A stretch of DNA of 64,000 nucleotides, taken from the NCBI RefSeq assembly GCF_006476605.1, contig NZ_ML636809.1, positions 60,146 through 124,145 of the forward strand, read 5' to 3'. The position numbers and the translations under genes are program-made. The DNA is from Brucella gallinifaecis. Its GTDB lineage: Bacteria > Pseudomonadota > Alphaproteobacteria > Rhizobiales > Rhizobiaceae. The notes below the pieces were generated by a model, which had not been told where the DNA came from, did no database searches, and worked only from the letters and a program-made list of their open reading frames with translations. Shown here one piece after another: positions 53,192 to 62,093 of this stretch. Numbering within the stretch: the first letter of the stretch is position 1; the number at the start of each line of letters is the position of its first letter.

Positions 53192-53877
53192 AATATCTGA
53201 TCGTAGCAATGTCATTTGCCGTCGCATCGACACCAGCATTCGCAGCTGATGCTATTAAACGCGCGCCAGCTGCCAGCGTATCGGTTCAACCTAGCCAGCC
53301 GGTACCGCTTCCAATCTTCAAGGGTCGTGTCGCGGTTATTGATGGTCGGACCCTATGGTTTCCCACTTATGCCCAACGAGTTCGGCTCGCGGACATTGAC
53401 GCGTGCGAATTGCCTCAATGGGCGCTTGATCCGAAATGGACGAACAGGGACGTCACGAAAGCACCGCCGCCTGTACCCTGTGGCCCCTTTGCAAAAGCTT
53501 GGCTCAAAAGAGCGATCGGGGCGTCCGCCGTCTCTTGCGGTGTCGTCGGCTATGATGCTGAAGGCATGGCACGAGCGAGATGCACATCGCGGGGACGCGA
53601 CCTAGCTCTCGAAATGCTTCGTGTGGGTTGGGCGAGGGTGGATTCATCCTACCTCAGCCACCCTCAATATATAGGCTATCAGCGTGCCGCCATGTCGGCG
53701 CGATATGGCATGTGGGCGACCTATATTCTGGATATGAATGAGTGGCGGCGCAAGGCCGTCGACAAAACGCTCGATCGTCAGCCAATCGCGGATTTCAACC
53801 TACTCGTAGAGCGCAAAAGCGAAATCTCTCCCCCGTTTGCCGAGGCGCGCAGAAAACCAAGAAGGACAGACCGATAG
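53188..53877 (+). CDS. Secreted thermonuclease-like protein 3
   Basis: A 229-aa secreted protein with signal peptide (TPAFA-AD). Here the SNase landmarks look intact: VAVIDGRTLWF (first Asp), VRLADIDACELPQ (Arg, Asp, Glu), GMARARCTSRGRDLALEMLRVGWA (second Arg) and SARYGMWA. It may be the only active nuclease of the three in this operon. A basic tail (RRKPRRTDR) follows. ATGA overlap with the gene upstream. Confidence 0.75.
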   Translation: MKYLIVAMSFAVASTPAFAADAIKRAPAASVSVQPSQPVPLPIFKGRVAVIDGRTLWFPTYAQRVRLADIDACELPQWALDPKWTNRDVTKAPPPVPCGPFAKAWLKRAIGASAVSCGVVGYDAEGMARARCTSRGRDLALEMLRVGWARVDSSYLSHPQYIGYQRAAMSARYGMWATYILDMNEWRRKAVDKTLDRQPIADFNLLVERKSEISPPFAEARRKPRRTDR

Positions 53878-54273
53878 TTGTCGGAAATCGCTCATATTGC
53901 GCTCAATTTCGCGCGCGATCCTACGGCCTGCTTGTTGCTGGCCATCCTGCTATCGTTTTTGCTTATCATCCCGTCGTCCAAAATCTGGTGGGTCCACGGC
54001 ATAATCGCGGCCCTATTCCTCACCGTATCGCTGTTTTTCCACGAACAACGGCAAATGTCGTTCGATGCGTTCTTGATCGGCGTCTTTGCCTATCCAGCGG
54101 TATGCCGCGATATTCCAAATCAGCTCCTGGTCTATCGCGTTGGAATCTACTGGTTTTCCGCGTTCACACTTATCGCCCTATGCAGCTACGCGGCCGGAGA
54201 TCTCATCACACGGTCCCCTTTTCACGCCCGAGACATGTTGCCTACCAGGTTGGTTTCAACCGCTACAATATGA
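53878..54273 (+). CDS. Small polytopic membrane protein
   Basis: A 131-aa protein starting at TTG directly after the stop of the nuclease gene. Hydrophobic segments at about 17-33, 36-53, 60-75 and 87-105 suggest three to four membrane helices. No family recognised. Position in the operon suggests a link to transfer. Confidence 0.55.
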   Translation: MSEIAHIALNFARDPTACLLLAILLSFLLIIPSSKIWWVHGIIAALFLTVSLFFHEQRQMSFDAFLIGVFAYPAVCRDIPNQLLVYRVGIYWFSAFTLIALCSYAAGDLITRSPFHARDMLPTRLVSTATI

Positions 54274-54285
54274 GGATGACCTGAA

Positions 54286-54840
54286 ATGAAGCAGTTTCTG
54301 TTTGCACTCGCTGGCCTTGGCACTATCGCCGTGATGCCATCCGCTGCAATAGCGCAGGACACGGGAGGGATGCCATCTTGGGGCTGTCAGGTCCTTTTGT
54401 GCGCAGCATCATCAAACCCTTCGTGGCATGGTGTCCCTTATTGCGTCCCGCCAATGACCAAGTTGATCAAGGCCATGGCAAAACCGGGTTTTTCATGGCC
54501 CATTTGCCATGAAGCTAAGTCTGGCAAACCCGGATATCAGCCTTACGAGGATTGCCCATCTGGATTCAAGGAAGCCAGCAATATGAGTGATCGCGGCGCA
54601 ATGCTGTCCAACCGCTGCGAAAAGACAATCAACACCTGCACCAACAAGATCAGGGAACAGAACAAAGAGCTTCAGCAGTACAAGGATGTTCAATATCGAG
54701 ACATTGGCAACTCGGATCGCGGAAATAGTTGTCGAAAGGTCGTCTCCATTGCTCGTCCAATGCGAAAAGACCCTTACTTTTTCGACATTCCCGATTATCA
54801 AGGTTTGAAGGGGCGCTATTGGTTCAGTTTGAAACTTTAA
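54286..54840 (+). CDS. TrbM/KikA-family protein
   Basis: A 184-aa secreted protein, signal peptide to about residue 23 (AIAQ-DT). SWGCQVLLCAASSNPSWHGVPYCVPPMTKL is the TrbM/KikA signature, and many Cys follow (CHEA, DCPSG, RCEKTINTC). Members are found in IncP, IncN and rhizobial transfer regions; KikA is linked to killing of Klebsiella recipients in IncN. The exact role here is unknown. Confidence 0.85.
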   Translation: MKQFLFALAGLGTIAVMPSAAIAQDTGGMPSWGCQVLLCAASSNPSWHGVPYCVPPMTKLIKAMAKPGFSWPICHEAKSGKPGYQPYEDCPSGFKEASNMSDRGAMLSNRCEKTINTCTNKIREQNKELQQYKDVQYRDIGNSDRGNSCRKVVSIARPMRKDPYFFDIPDYQGLKGRYWFSLKL

Positions 54841-54849
54841 GGAGCTCTA

Positions 54850-55296
54850 ATGAATCAGAACGCACTTCTCGCACTGGCAGCAAGCGCCGGCATCGCTGTT
54901 GGCGCGGGCGGTACTTGGTTTGTAGTCTCCAACGCTTCGAGCAACGCAACAGCCATTGCAAAAGCCGATATTGTTGCAGCGATCAAGGCCGACCCTACAC
55001 TTTGTCCCGTTCCCGATGAGCCAGCGGCGAGCGCCAAGCTCGATGTGCCAACTCAAGCTGAAGCATTGTTTGCCGTGAGGAAGCTGGAAGAAAAAAATCC
55101 GCTCTTATGGGACAGAAGAGAACTCGAAAACCTCTCTGTCACGTTGGCGAATTGTTGGCCAGTCGACGGTGCGACCGGCATGGTCGAATGCGTAACCAAT
55201 GTCAAAAAAAACCCGTCGGCGCAAACTATCGCGAGAACGGTTGGATTTGCCAAGGATCAATCATCCGGCGAATGGATTGCGACAGACCGCAAATAG
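54850..55296 (+). CDS. Membrane-anchored hypothetical protein
   Basis: A 148-aa protein with an N-terminal hydrophobic helix (about 4-26, ALLALAASAGIAVGAGGTWFVV) and a periplasmic domain with three Cys. It follows the TrbM-like gene after 9 bases with AAGGAGCTC as ribosome site. A terminator follows. No family recognised. Confidence 0.65.
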   Translation: MNQNALLALAASAGIAVGAGGTWFVVSNASSNATAIAKADIVAAIKADPTLCPVPDEPAASAKLDVPTQAEALFAVRKLEEKNPLLWDRRELENLSVTLANCWPVDGATGMVECVTNVKKNPSAQTIARTVGFAKDQSSGEWIATDRK

Positions 55297-55298
55297 AA

Positions 55299-55318
55299 GA
55301 AGCCCGCTGGCGGGCTTC
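55299..55318. terminator. Terminator-like hairpin between convergent genes
   Basis: GAAGCCCGC and GCGGGCTTC form a tight GC-rich stem with a 2-4 base loop, between the ends of two convergent genes. The T-run is weak on either strand. Confidence 0.6.
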
Positions 55319-55326
55319 CAAAGCAA

Positions 55327-55587
55327 TCATAATTTCTTATCGACGCTTTTCAAAACTGATGCCATTTCGCCCCGTGCGAGCGTAATCCGCCCGGAGATAA
55401 GAGAAGCGGCGAGATAGACCAGTTTTCCGATGGCGTCATCCACATCTTGCGGCTCATAATCTACGATCCGGCGCGGATCTTCCGCTAGCGATGACATATC
55501 CAGCAGTCGTTTTGTCGGGCCATTGTCGCCTAGGAGAACGACATTGGTTTCATCCCGCCAATCCAATGCATTAGCAATAGCATCCAT
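55327..55587 (-). CDS. Small hypothetical plasmid protein
   Basis: An 86-aa soluble protein (DETNVVLLGDNGPTKRLLDMSSL, VDDAIGKLVYLAASLISGRITLARGEMASVL). It converges with the preceding operon and is divergent from rcgA, with which it shares a 268-base promoter region. No family recognised; composition and length are gene-like. Confidence 0.55.
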   Translation of the reverse strand: MDAIANALDWRDETNVVLLGDNGPTKRLLDMSSLAEDPRRIVDYEPQDVDDAIGKLVYLAASLISGRITLARGEMASVLKSVDKKL

Positions 55588-55855
55588 AATGGCCTCCGAA
55601 ATTCATTTTCAGAAGATGGGTGATGCTCGTAAGTGCAATCCTCGAAACTGATGCCTAGTTGATAGCAGCACGATACACGATCATTAGTAGATCAATGCTT
55701 CTTACTGTCCGATGCACAGTTTCTCGCCTCCATACACCAATTTTCTGACGAAACAGTCATCCCAAAATCCAAGTGATAAAAATGTTGATTAAGGCATCCC
55801 ACACGATAGGATAAGAAACACTGCGAAACGAAACGAAATCTGAGCCGCTAAGCTA

Positions 55856-57427
55856 TTGACAAAGAACGGAAAGTTTTTTCTCCCGCCACCGAAGGATGGG
55901 AGCGACTTCAAAGAATTGTTCAAGCTCATTGTCGCCGCCGGTGCTGGTCGCCCGCTAGGATCCGACGGTCATACGGCAGGTCCATGGACGCCAGAGCTTC
56001 TGGCGGAGGCCATAACGGATGTAGATCCTAAGCGGATTGGCGTCGATCTTCGAACGGTTCAGCTCTGGTTTCAGGAGAATGAAAAAGGCATAAGCACGAC
56101 CAACATCGGGTTGCTGGCAAGAGTTTTAAGTTGTGGTGATACGGTTGCTACAAGCGAATGGAGTATGGAACTCAGCGCTGCACACTCTCGGCTTGTCGCT
56201 AAAAGACGTGAGCAGAAGAAGACTGAAACAGTCGAACCGTCGGAGCCAGCCCAAGTTGAACCCCGAATTGCAACATCGGACTCCGCAAACGATAACGATG
56301 GTAAGCGATGGAATCTGACTAGATGGTCAGAGAAGCTTTTCGGTGAGGGGTCTCCGCTGAATCTGTCTGCCTCGGCTTTTGCTGGAATGTCGGCTCTCGG
56401 GTTCCTTTCGTACATCATTGGCATTCACAACGTAACATTCACCCGATCGGATGGCATGATCAAGCAGGTCGGATTCCTTTGGGCGGCGAACTGGACCCTC
56501 GTGTTCATGGTGTTTCTTCCGGTCTTCCTGGCCTTCGTTTCCGAACTGGTGCATTCGTGGAAGCACGAAGAACGTCGTCGGCTTTGCGATGGCGCGCCCC
56601 AGGACAGCGAGCGCGCATGGCGACATATTGTCGACGCCTCATCGGGTTCGTTTTGGGCGGTCTTCCTGATTTGTTTGCTATTTGCCGGTGTGTTCCAGTG
56701 GATCGGCGTTTGTCTGGTCCCCCTTATTAATGGAGGAGGAAATTACGCAACCGATTGGGGCACAATCGCGATAGTCCGGCCTGAAATCGTCACGATACCT
56801 GTTGCGATCGGTTTTACGGCATTTGCCTATCTTTATATGAGTTTTTCATTTTATCTCTTCTTCGCCGGCCTCATTCTGCTTTACTCGGTCATCCACGACC
56901 TTCGAAAGTTAAGCGAAGGTGCAACAGCGCTGACGAACGCAGGTACGGGCTTTAGAAGCGAGACCGCAATCTGGGTTATGCAGGGGGTTTTTCGCTGCAC
57001 GGTTTTAGGCATATTGATCGCTACCGTGATGAAGCTACAAAGCTCGTATTTAGCCTCTAACGGCGCGAGCATTGTAGCCTGGGTGATCAACGACCTTTCA
57101 TCTATTTTGTACGATCAAGCGACGGCCCAAAGCCGTATTAGCTATCGCATGCCCACACATTACAGCAGTCTGCTAATCGCAATATCGACCTGTTTTGTTT
57201 TCCTTTATGGAGTGACCCGCACTGGAGCGGGAAATCATTTTAAAGTCACATTGTGGAAAATGAGCGCCGTTGTGATGCTTCTATTTGCAAGCTATCTGTC
57301 AATCGACACGTTTTCTGGTTTTACTGTCTTGATGTTTGTCGGGCTCCTAATCGCTATTTATGGCTTATTTGATCCGGCCCTTGGGTCCCGGCGCGCGAGT
57401 GAGGTGAGTAATCAAAGTGTTTCATAA
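55856..57427 (+). CDS. rcgA: RcgA-family putative transporter
   Basis: A 523-aa protein of the RcgA family, known from Rhizobium conjugative plasmids as a factor in transfer regulation. The N-terminal 75 residues look like an HTH (RTVQLWFQENEKGISTTNIGLLARVLSCGD). A polar linker follows, then about nine to ten membrane helices from 175 onward. The combination suggests a membrane protein with a cytoplasmic nucleic-acid or protein-binding head. The start may be TTG at 55856 (no strong ribosome site seen). It overlaps rcgR by 11 bases. Confidence 0.8.
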   Translation: MTKNGKFFLPPPKDGSDFKELFKLIVAAGAGRPLGSDGHTAGPWTPELLAEAITDVDPKRIGVDLRTVQLWFQENEKGISTTNIGLLARVLSCGDTVATSEWSMELSAAHSRLVAKRREQKKTETVEPSEPAQVEPRIATSDSANDNDGKRWNLTRWSEKLFGEGSPLNLSASAFAGMSALGFLSYIIGIHNVTFTRSDGMIKQVGFLWAANWTLVFMVFLPVFLAFVSELVHSWKHEERRRLCDGAPQDSERAWRHIVDASSGSFWAVFLICLLFAGVFQWIGVCLVPLINGGGNYATDWGTIAIVRPEIVTIPVAIGFTAFAYLYMSFSFYLFFAGLILLYSVIHDLRKLSEGATALTNAGTGFRSETAIWVMQGVFRCTVLGILIATVMKLQSSYLASNGASIVAWVINDLSSILYDQATAQSRISYRMPTHYSSLLIAISTCFVFLYGVTRTGAGNHFKVTLWKMSAVVMLLFASYLSIDTFSGFTVLMFVGLLIAIYGLFDPALGSRRASEVSNQSVS

Positions 57428-58442
57428 TTGGCTTGATAGATGGGACGAGATACGGGCACGACGCGGCGAAGACGCAAAAAAAGTAACTGATGTCAGACTT
57501 GATGCAGAACTTGCGTTTCCGGGCGCTGCAAATGTTTGCAGTATCGATGAATTCTGCAAACTCGGGGTACAGGCCGCCGCCATGCCTTCGTTCTTCAGAG
57601 AGCCGTATGGCAGTGAAAATGATTATGAGCGGGTAGGGGATTTCGTCAAATTTCCATCTGACATTTCGACCGACGTAGAGGAAAACAACCTGGTCTGGGC
57701 CAAGATCACTGATAGCTGGTCACGGGATAAGGCACTGGTGATATTCCATCATTGGAACGCACGTTCCCGTAATAGTCAGATCGCAGGTTATTTCTCGAAA
57801 AGAGGTATTACGGTTGTCGAGATCGCAATGCCTTATCATTTCGAACGAAGCCGTCCGGGGTCCAACTACGCTGATTATATGCTTAGCGCGAATCTCGGCC
57901 GAACGATTCAGTCGCTACGGCAAGCCGTGTGGGATGGACAGAAGCTCATCCGCTGGCTCAAAAGCGAAGGGTATCAAGAAATCTCCGTACTCGGAATGAG
58001 CCTCGGTTCGTGGGTCGCAGGATTGGTAGCAGCCCATGACACCAACGTTAAGAAAGCCTCGCTGTTTCTCACAGCCGGAAGTCTTGCCGGTATGGTTTGG
58101 ACCGGGCGCGCAACGCGAGCCATACGCGAAAGCTTTGAGCCTACGATAGACCTGTCTCATCTGCACAGGGCTTGGGCACCGCTCGATCTCGGAAATTACG
58201 CCTACAGTCTCGCCCGACCGGCATTGGATATTCAGATTGTTTTGGCAAAAAGAGACAAGGTTGTACTGCCAGAATTGTCAATTGCTCTGTTGGAAAGTCT
58301 GAATAATGCTGGGGTAAATCCGAATGTTTTGCAATTAAACTGTGGTCACTATTCACTTGCAATTCCGCCGTACATTCTTAGGGCTGGAATCAATTTGAAG
58401 CGATTTGTTGCTTCAACATCGTTGCGAGAAAATGTTCCATAA
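57417..58442 (+). CDS. rcgR: RcgR-family putative lactone hydrolase
   Basis: A 341-aa alpha/beta hydrolase. The nucleophile elbow GMSLGSWVAG lies near residue 193, an acid is expected in AKRDKVVLPELS near 280, and the His is in NCGHYSL near 304. The RcgR family sits beside RcgA and has been proposed to act on quorum-sensing lactones, so it may tune conjugation to cell density. GTG start inside the end of rcgA. Enzyme substrate is not shown by sequence. Confidence 0.8.
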   Translation: MFHNWLDRWDEIRARRGEDAKKVTDVRLDAELAFPGAANVCSIDEFCKLGVQAAAMPSFFREPYGSENDYERVGDFVKFPSDISTDVEENNLVWAKITDSWSRDKALVIFHHWNARSRNSQIAGYFSKRGITVVEIAMPYHFERSRPGSNYADYMLSANLGRTIQSLRQAVWDGQKLIRWLKSEGYQEISVLGMSLGSWVAGLVAAHDTNVKKASLFLTAGSLAGMVWTGRATRAIRESFEPTIDLSHLHRAWAPLDLGNYAYSLARPALDIQIVLAKRDKVVLPELSIALLESLNNAGVNPNVLQLNCGHYSLAIPPYILRAGINLKRFVASTSLRENVP

Positions 58443-58488
58443 TAAGTATTATGTGATCGACGTATATAACAGGGTACATTCTATTTTA

Positions 58489-59570
58489 AACTGCAACATG
58501 CCAATGAATTCATGTGGTTAGCCATGGAGGAAATTGGATGTCGAATCGCTATTCGCAGATCACTTTGTCCGAACGTCGCCGTCTTTTCGAACTTAAACAG
58601 CTTAAAGTCCCTCTCGGCGATATTGCGCGGCTGATGGGTCGTCATCGCTCGACGATCTATCGCGAGATCAAGCGCAACAGCTTTCGGGACACTGAGATAC
58701 CAGACTATAACGGCTATCATAGCGTTGTTGCCGACAACATTAGTAAGGAGCGCAGAACGCGGTTGCGCAAGCTCAGACGTTACCCAGAACTGCGCAAGTT
58801 CGTCATAGAACAATTGGAAGCACATTGGTCGCCGGAACAGATCTGTGGCCGGCTGATTAGCCATGGCCTGAGCGCGATACGTCTATGCGCAGAAACGATC
58901 TATCGCTTCATTTATTCAAAGGAAGAATACGCGCTGAAGCTGTATGAATACCTGGCTGAGATGCGAACAAAACGCTGCCCACGCGGCACCAGACGATCAC
59001 GTAGTTCCCGCATTCCTGAAGCGTTTCGCATTCATCAACGTCCTGATTTTATTAGTAATCGTCTGCAATTTGGAAATTGGGAAGGTGACTTAATCATCTT
59101 TGATCGTGACCTTGGAGAAGCCAATGTCATGACGCTTGTTGAACGCAAAAGCCGCTATTGCGTCATCATCAAGAACAACAGTCGGCACTCAAAGCCGATC
59201 ATGAATAAAATCATTCAGACCTTTGCTGCATTGCCTTATCACGCACGTCGAAGTTTTACCTTTGATCGTGGTTCCGAGTTTATGGCGTATCGGGCTTTGG
59301 AGGATGGAATGGGAGCTAAAAGCTGGTTTTGTGACCCAAACTCACCATGGCAAAAAGGTGCTATCGAGAACATCAACAAGCGCATCCGACGGTATTTGCC
59401 CAGCAACACTGATCTGACACAAGTCAACCAGGCTCAGTTGACTGCCCTCGCCCATAAGCTCAATGCGACCCCGCGCAAGTGCCTTGGATTTAAGACACCC
59501 GCCGAGGTCTTTGCTCAACTTTTGCAGGAAGCAGTATAATCGGATACCCTCACCACTGGCATGATGCAGT
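58489..59570 (+). mobile_element. IS30-family element
   Basis: Inverted ends AACTGCAACATGCCAATG (58489-58506) and, on the other strand, AACTGCATCATGCCAGTG (59570-59553), with 3 mismatches in 18, enclose one transposase gene. About 1.08 kb, normal for IS30. No target duplication is apparent between the flanks. Confidence 0.8.
58538..59539 (+). CDS. IS30-family transposase
   Basis: About 333 aa. N-terminal HTH (SERRRLFELKQLKVPLGDIARLMGRHRSTIYREIKRN), a second conserved block (YPELRKFVIEQLEAHWSPEQICGRL), and the DDE core: Asp in WEGDLIIFD, Asp in TFDRGSEF, Glu in PWQKGAIENINKRIRRYLP. ATG 58538 has GGAGG before it. The gene is intact. It sits 45 bases after rcgR and does not disrupt it. Confidence 0.95.
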   Translation: MSNRYSQITLSERRRLFELKQLKVPLGDIARLMGRHRSTIYREIKRNSFRDTEIPDYNGYHSVVADNISKERRTRLRKLRRYPELRKFVIEQLEAHWSPEQICGRLISHGLSAIRLCAETIYRFIYSKEEYALKLYEYLAEMRTKRCPRGTRRSRSSRIPEAFRIHQRPDFISNRLQFGNWEGDLIIFDRDLGEANVMTLVERKSRYCVIIKNNSRHSKPIMNKIIQTFAALPYHARRSFTFDRGSEFMAYRALEDGMGAKSWFCDPNSPWQKGAIENINKRIRRYLPSNTDLTQVNQAQLTALAHKLNATPRKCLGFKTPAEVFAQLLQEAV

Positions 59571-59732
59571 TGGGGTAGCTTTTCCACAGCAATATACAGA
59601 TGCGACACTTGGGCAAATTAGAGATGCGACAGATTTTGCATCTCGTGCCCTGTTCAAACCGAACAAAGAAAGGAAGACTGGGTTTTCAGATGCAAGCAGC
59701 GGATGGGAGCCGTCATGTCTTGTTTGATCACG

Positions 59733-61136
59733 ATGTCGCAGAAAGAACTCAACCGGCTGAAGACCGTTCAGCAAATCAGAGATAATCAGCTTCGTGTGGT
59801 GGAGGCAGCGGCGCTGCTTGGCCTCAGTCGCAGCCAGGTTCATCGGATGTTACAGGCATTTGATCGGCTTGGTGCAACGGGCCTTGTTTCGGGCAAGCGC
59901 GGTCGCCCGAGCAATCGCCGTTATGGCGAGGATTTCCGGAATGATGTTCTGGATATTGTACGGACGTATTATCGGGACTTTGGGCCGACACTGGCCTGTG
60001 AGAAGCTGATTGAACGCCATCAGCTTTCAGTCAGCAAGGAGACGCTGCGGCAATGGATGACAGCAGCGGGATTGTGGACATCGCGTCGCGAACGCAAGCG
60101 ACAACTGCATCAACCGCGCGGCCGGCGTGATTGCTTTGGTGAACTGATACAGATCGACGGTTCGCATCATTGGTGGTTCGAGGAGCGGGGTCCCAAATGC
60201 GCCCTCCTCGTTTATATCGACGATGCCACTGGCAAGCTCCTGCATTTGCGCTTTGCGGGCTCAGAGAACACGTTTGATTATTTTCATGCGACGAAGGCAT
60301 ATCTCCAGCAATGGGGCAAACCACTAGCTTTCTATAGCGACAAACACGGCGTTTTTCGTTCGCTTCATCCGTCGAAGCAAGACCGAACAAGCGGCCTGAC
60401 ACAGTTTGGTCGGGCACTTTATGAGCTCAACATCGACATTATCTGTGCCAATACTCCACAGGCCAAAGGCCGTGGTGAGCGGGCAAACAGGACTTTGCAG
60501 GATCGTCTGGTCAAGGAATTGCGGCTGCGCGGCATCGATACGATCGAAGCAGCCAATGCATATGCGCCAGAATATATTGCAGATTTCAATGGCCGTTTTG
60601 GCAAGGAGCCACGCAATCCCAAGGACATGCATCGACCGCTGGCAGCGCATGAGAATATTGATGGTGCGCTGTGCCGGAAGGAAGTGCGAACGCTGTCACA
60701 AACACTGACACTACGCTATGATAAAGTGCTGTTCATCCTGGAACCGACCGAAGTTGCAAAGCGGCTTGCGCGGCAGAAGGTCATTGTCTGCGACTATCCC
60801 GACGGACGTCTGGAGATCATGCACGGTACGGACACCCTGCCCTATACAACATTCGACAAGCTTCGTTCCATTCATCGCTCGCCTGTTGTCGAGAACAAGC
60901 GACTGGATGACATGTTGTCGATCGTCGCTGAGATGCAGGCGGGACGGGAGCAGCAACGCAGCAAAAGCGGTCCGCGTCGTACCGGTCAGGCCAACCATAT
61001 GTTTGGTATCCCTGACGGCAGTGTCGGGAACGGCTATCAGAAGCGAGAGCGTAAATCGCGAACAGCTTACATGAGCGACCCTGCCGTCATTGCCCGGCGA
61101 GAACAAGCTTTATTGAGACAGTCGGCGCCGGAATAA
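59733..61136 (+). CDS. ISNCY-family (IS1202-group) transposase
   Basis: About 467 aa from MSQKELNRL. HTH at 10-60 (RVVEAAALLGLSRSQVHRMLQAFDRLG). The DDE core has Asp in ELIQIDGSHHWWFE, Asp in FYSDKHGVF and Glu in AKGRGERANRTLQDRLVKELR. The latter and FDG-type C-terminal part (FNGRFGKEP) are typical of ISNCY/IS1202-type enzymes. Upstream in-frame codons exist but the family starts at about this Met. Intact. Confidence 0.92.
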   Translation: MSQKELNRLKTVQQIRDNQLRVVEAAALLGLSRSQVHRMLQAFDRLGATGLVSGKRGRPSNRRYGEDFRNDVLDIVRTYYRDFGPTLACEKLIERHQLSVSKETLRQWMTAAGLWTSRRERKRQLHQPRGRRDCFGELIQIDGSHHWWFEERGPKCALLVYIDDATGKLLHLRFAGSENTFDYFHATKAYLQQWGKPLAFYSDKHGVFRSLHPSKQDRTSGLTQFGRALYELNIDIICANTPQAKGRGERANRTLQDRLVKELRLRGIDTIEAANAYAPEYIADFNGRFGKEPRNPKDMHRPLAAHENIDGALCRKEVRTLSQTLTLRYDKVLFILEPTEVAKRLARQKVIVCDYPDGRLEIMHGTDTLPYTTFDKLRSIHRSPVVENKRLDDMLSIVAEMQAGREQQRSKSGPRRTGQANHMFGIPDGSVGNGYQKRERKSRTAYMSDPAVIARREQALLRQSAPE

Positions 61137-61142
61137 AGGGCG

Positions 61143-61880
61143 TCAATGGACACCGATATCGCTTTGCGTATCCGACTCCAATTGCAGGCAAGCTGTCCAG
61201 AGCGGTGTTTTGTGGAAGGTTCCGTCGTCGAGCAAGCTGAGCCCTTCTCTTGCCTCAAAAAGCAGGCCGAGCCAGCATAAGCGTCGCAGGACACCGTACT
61301 GAAGCTCGAATTTCAGGTCCCACGCATCGACGGTTATTTCAGTGTCGGACAGATGAGCGATATCCGGATAGAGTATCTTTACAATGTCCATCGCCTTACA
61401 CCCTTCTCTGGTCTTGATATTGAGCAGATTGAGATACATACGCCACCAACGCAATCGTGCCTGGATCGCCTCTTTACGTTCGGTGGCATGAATATACGAA
61501 TAGAGATAATCGGTGGCGATCAGATCGAAGAAAGCGTGTGGATTGACCAGAAACTCCAGGCCACGTTTGGTTGGCAGCAGTACATTTTTCCTGCGGCGAA
61601 GAAGCTTCAGATAACGGATCAGGTCGTGCACAACACAAAGTGGAGGCATGTCGTTTTCATTAAGCACCTTGTGCATGCTGTAGAGGTCTTTGGCTGTGAA
61701 CCTGGGCCAGAGGAAGTTCTCAGCAGCCCAATGCACGAACTTGCGGTTCATCGCGCCGGTTGCCGTTAGTCCGATGCCGCCCTCGCGCTGCGCATAGGCA
61801 ACTGCAAGCAGCATACCGCGAAGCAGTGGTGAGAGTGCAGCGATATCGACATCACCTTGCAGGCAGATTTTTGGTAGCAT
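61143..61880 (-). CDS. Passenger hypothetical protein of the ISNCY-type element
   Basis: A 245-aa protein on the opposite strand, stop 6 bases from the transposase stop and inside the element ends. It is Trp- and Leu-rich with many aromatic helices (WRMYLNLLNIK, WDLKFELQYGVLRRLCWLG) and no signal peptide. No family recognised. Its enclosure by the ends shows it moves with the element, like the opposite-strand gene in the IS66 pair. Confidence 0.6.
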   Translation of the reverse strand: MLPKICLQGDVDIAALSPLLRGMLLAVAYAQREGGIGLTATGAMNRKFVHWAAENFLWPRFTAKDLYSMHKVLNENDMPPLCVVHDLIRYLKLLRRRKNVLLPTKRGLEFLVNPHAFFDLIATDYLYSYIHATERKEAIQARLRWWRMYLNLLNIKTREGCKAMDIVKILYPDIAHLSDTEITVDAWDLKFELQYGVLRRLCWLGLLFEAREGLSLLDDGTFHKTPLWTACLQLESDTQSDIGVH

Positions 61881-62093
61881 TGTACGACTTGGATCCCTCT
61901 CCTGCCCGATGCAGGTGAGCCGAGTATCAACTGCTGACAGAACAATTGCTACTGAGAAAGCTAAAGCCGAAGAGGTGGATATTCACCCGCCCCCATTCCT
62001 CGTTTGCAACCCCGACCAGCCTCTCGGAATGGGGGCTGAACGTCAGCACCTGTCGCATCTGTAATCTGCTGGGAATGTCGCAACTTTAACTTG

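Larger units (their letters stand above)
59599..62084 (+). mobile_element. ISNCY-type element with passenger gene
   Basis: Left end GATGCGACACTTGGG followed 22 bases on by a second GATGCGACAG. Right end, read inward, GTTGCGACATTCCC followed by GATGCGACAG. Both ends thus carry a double motif of about 9-10 bases. The element holds a transposase and an opposite-strand gene. About 2.5 kb. It ends 10 bases short of the pyruvate carboxylase stop. Confidence 0.75.

Noticed and set aside
58443..58488. Target-site duplication for the IS30-family element
   Set aside because: The bases next to the two inverted ends do not match each other over 2-4 positions.
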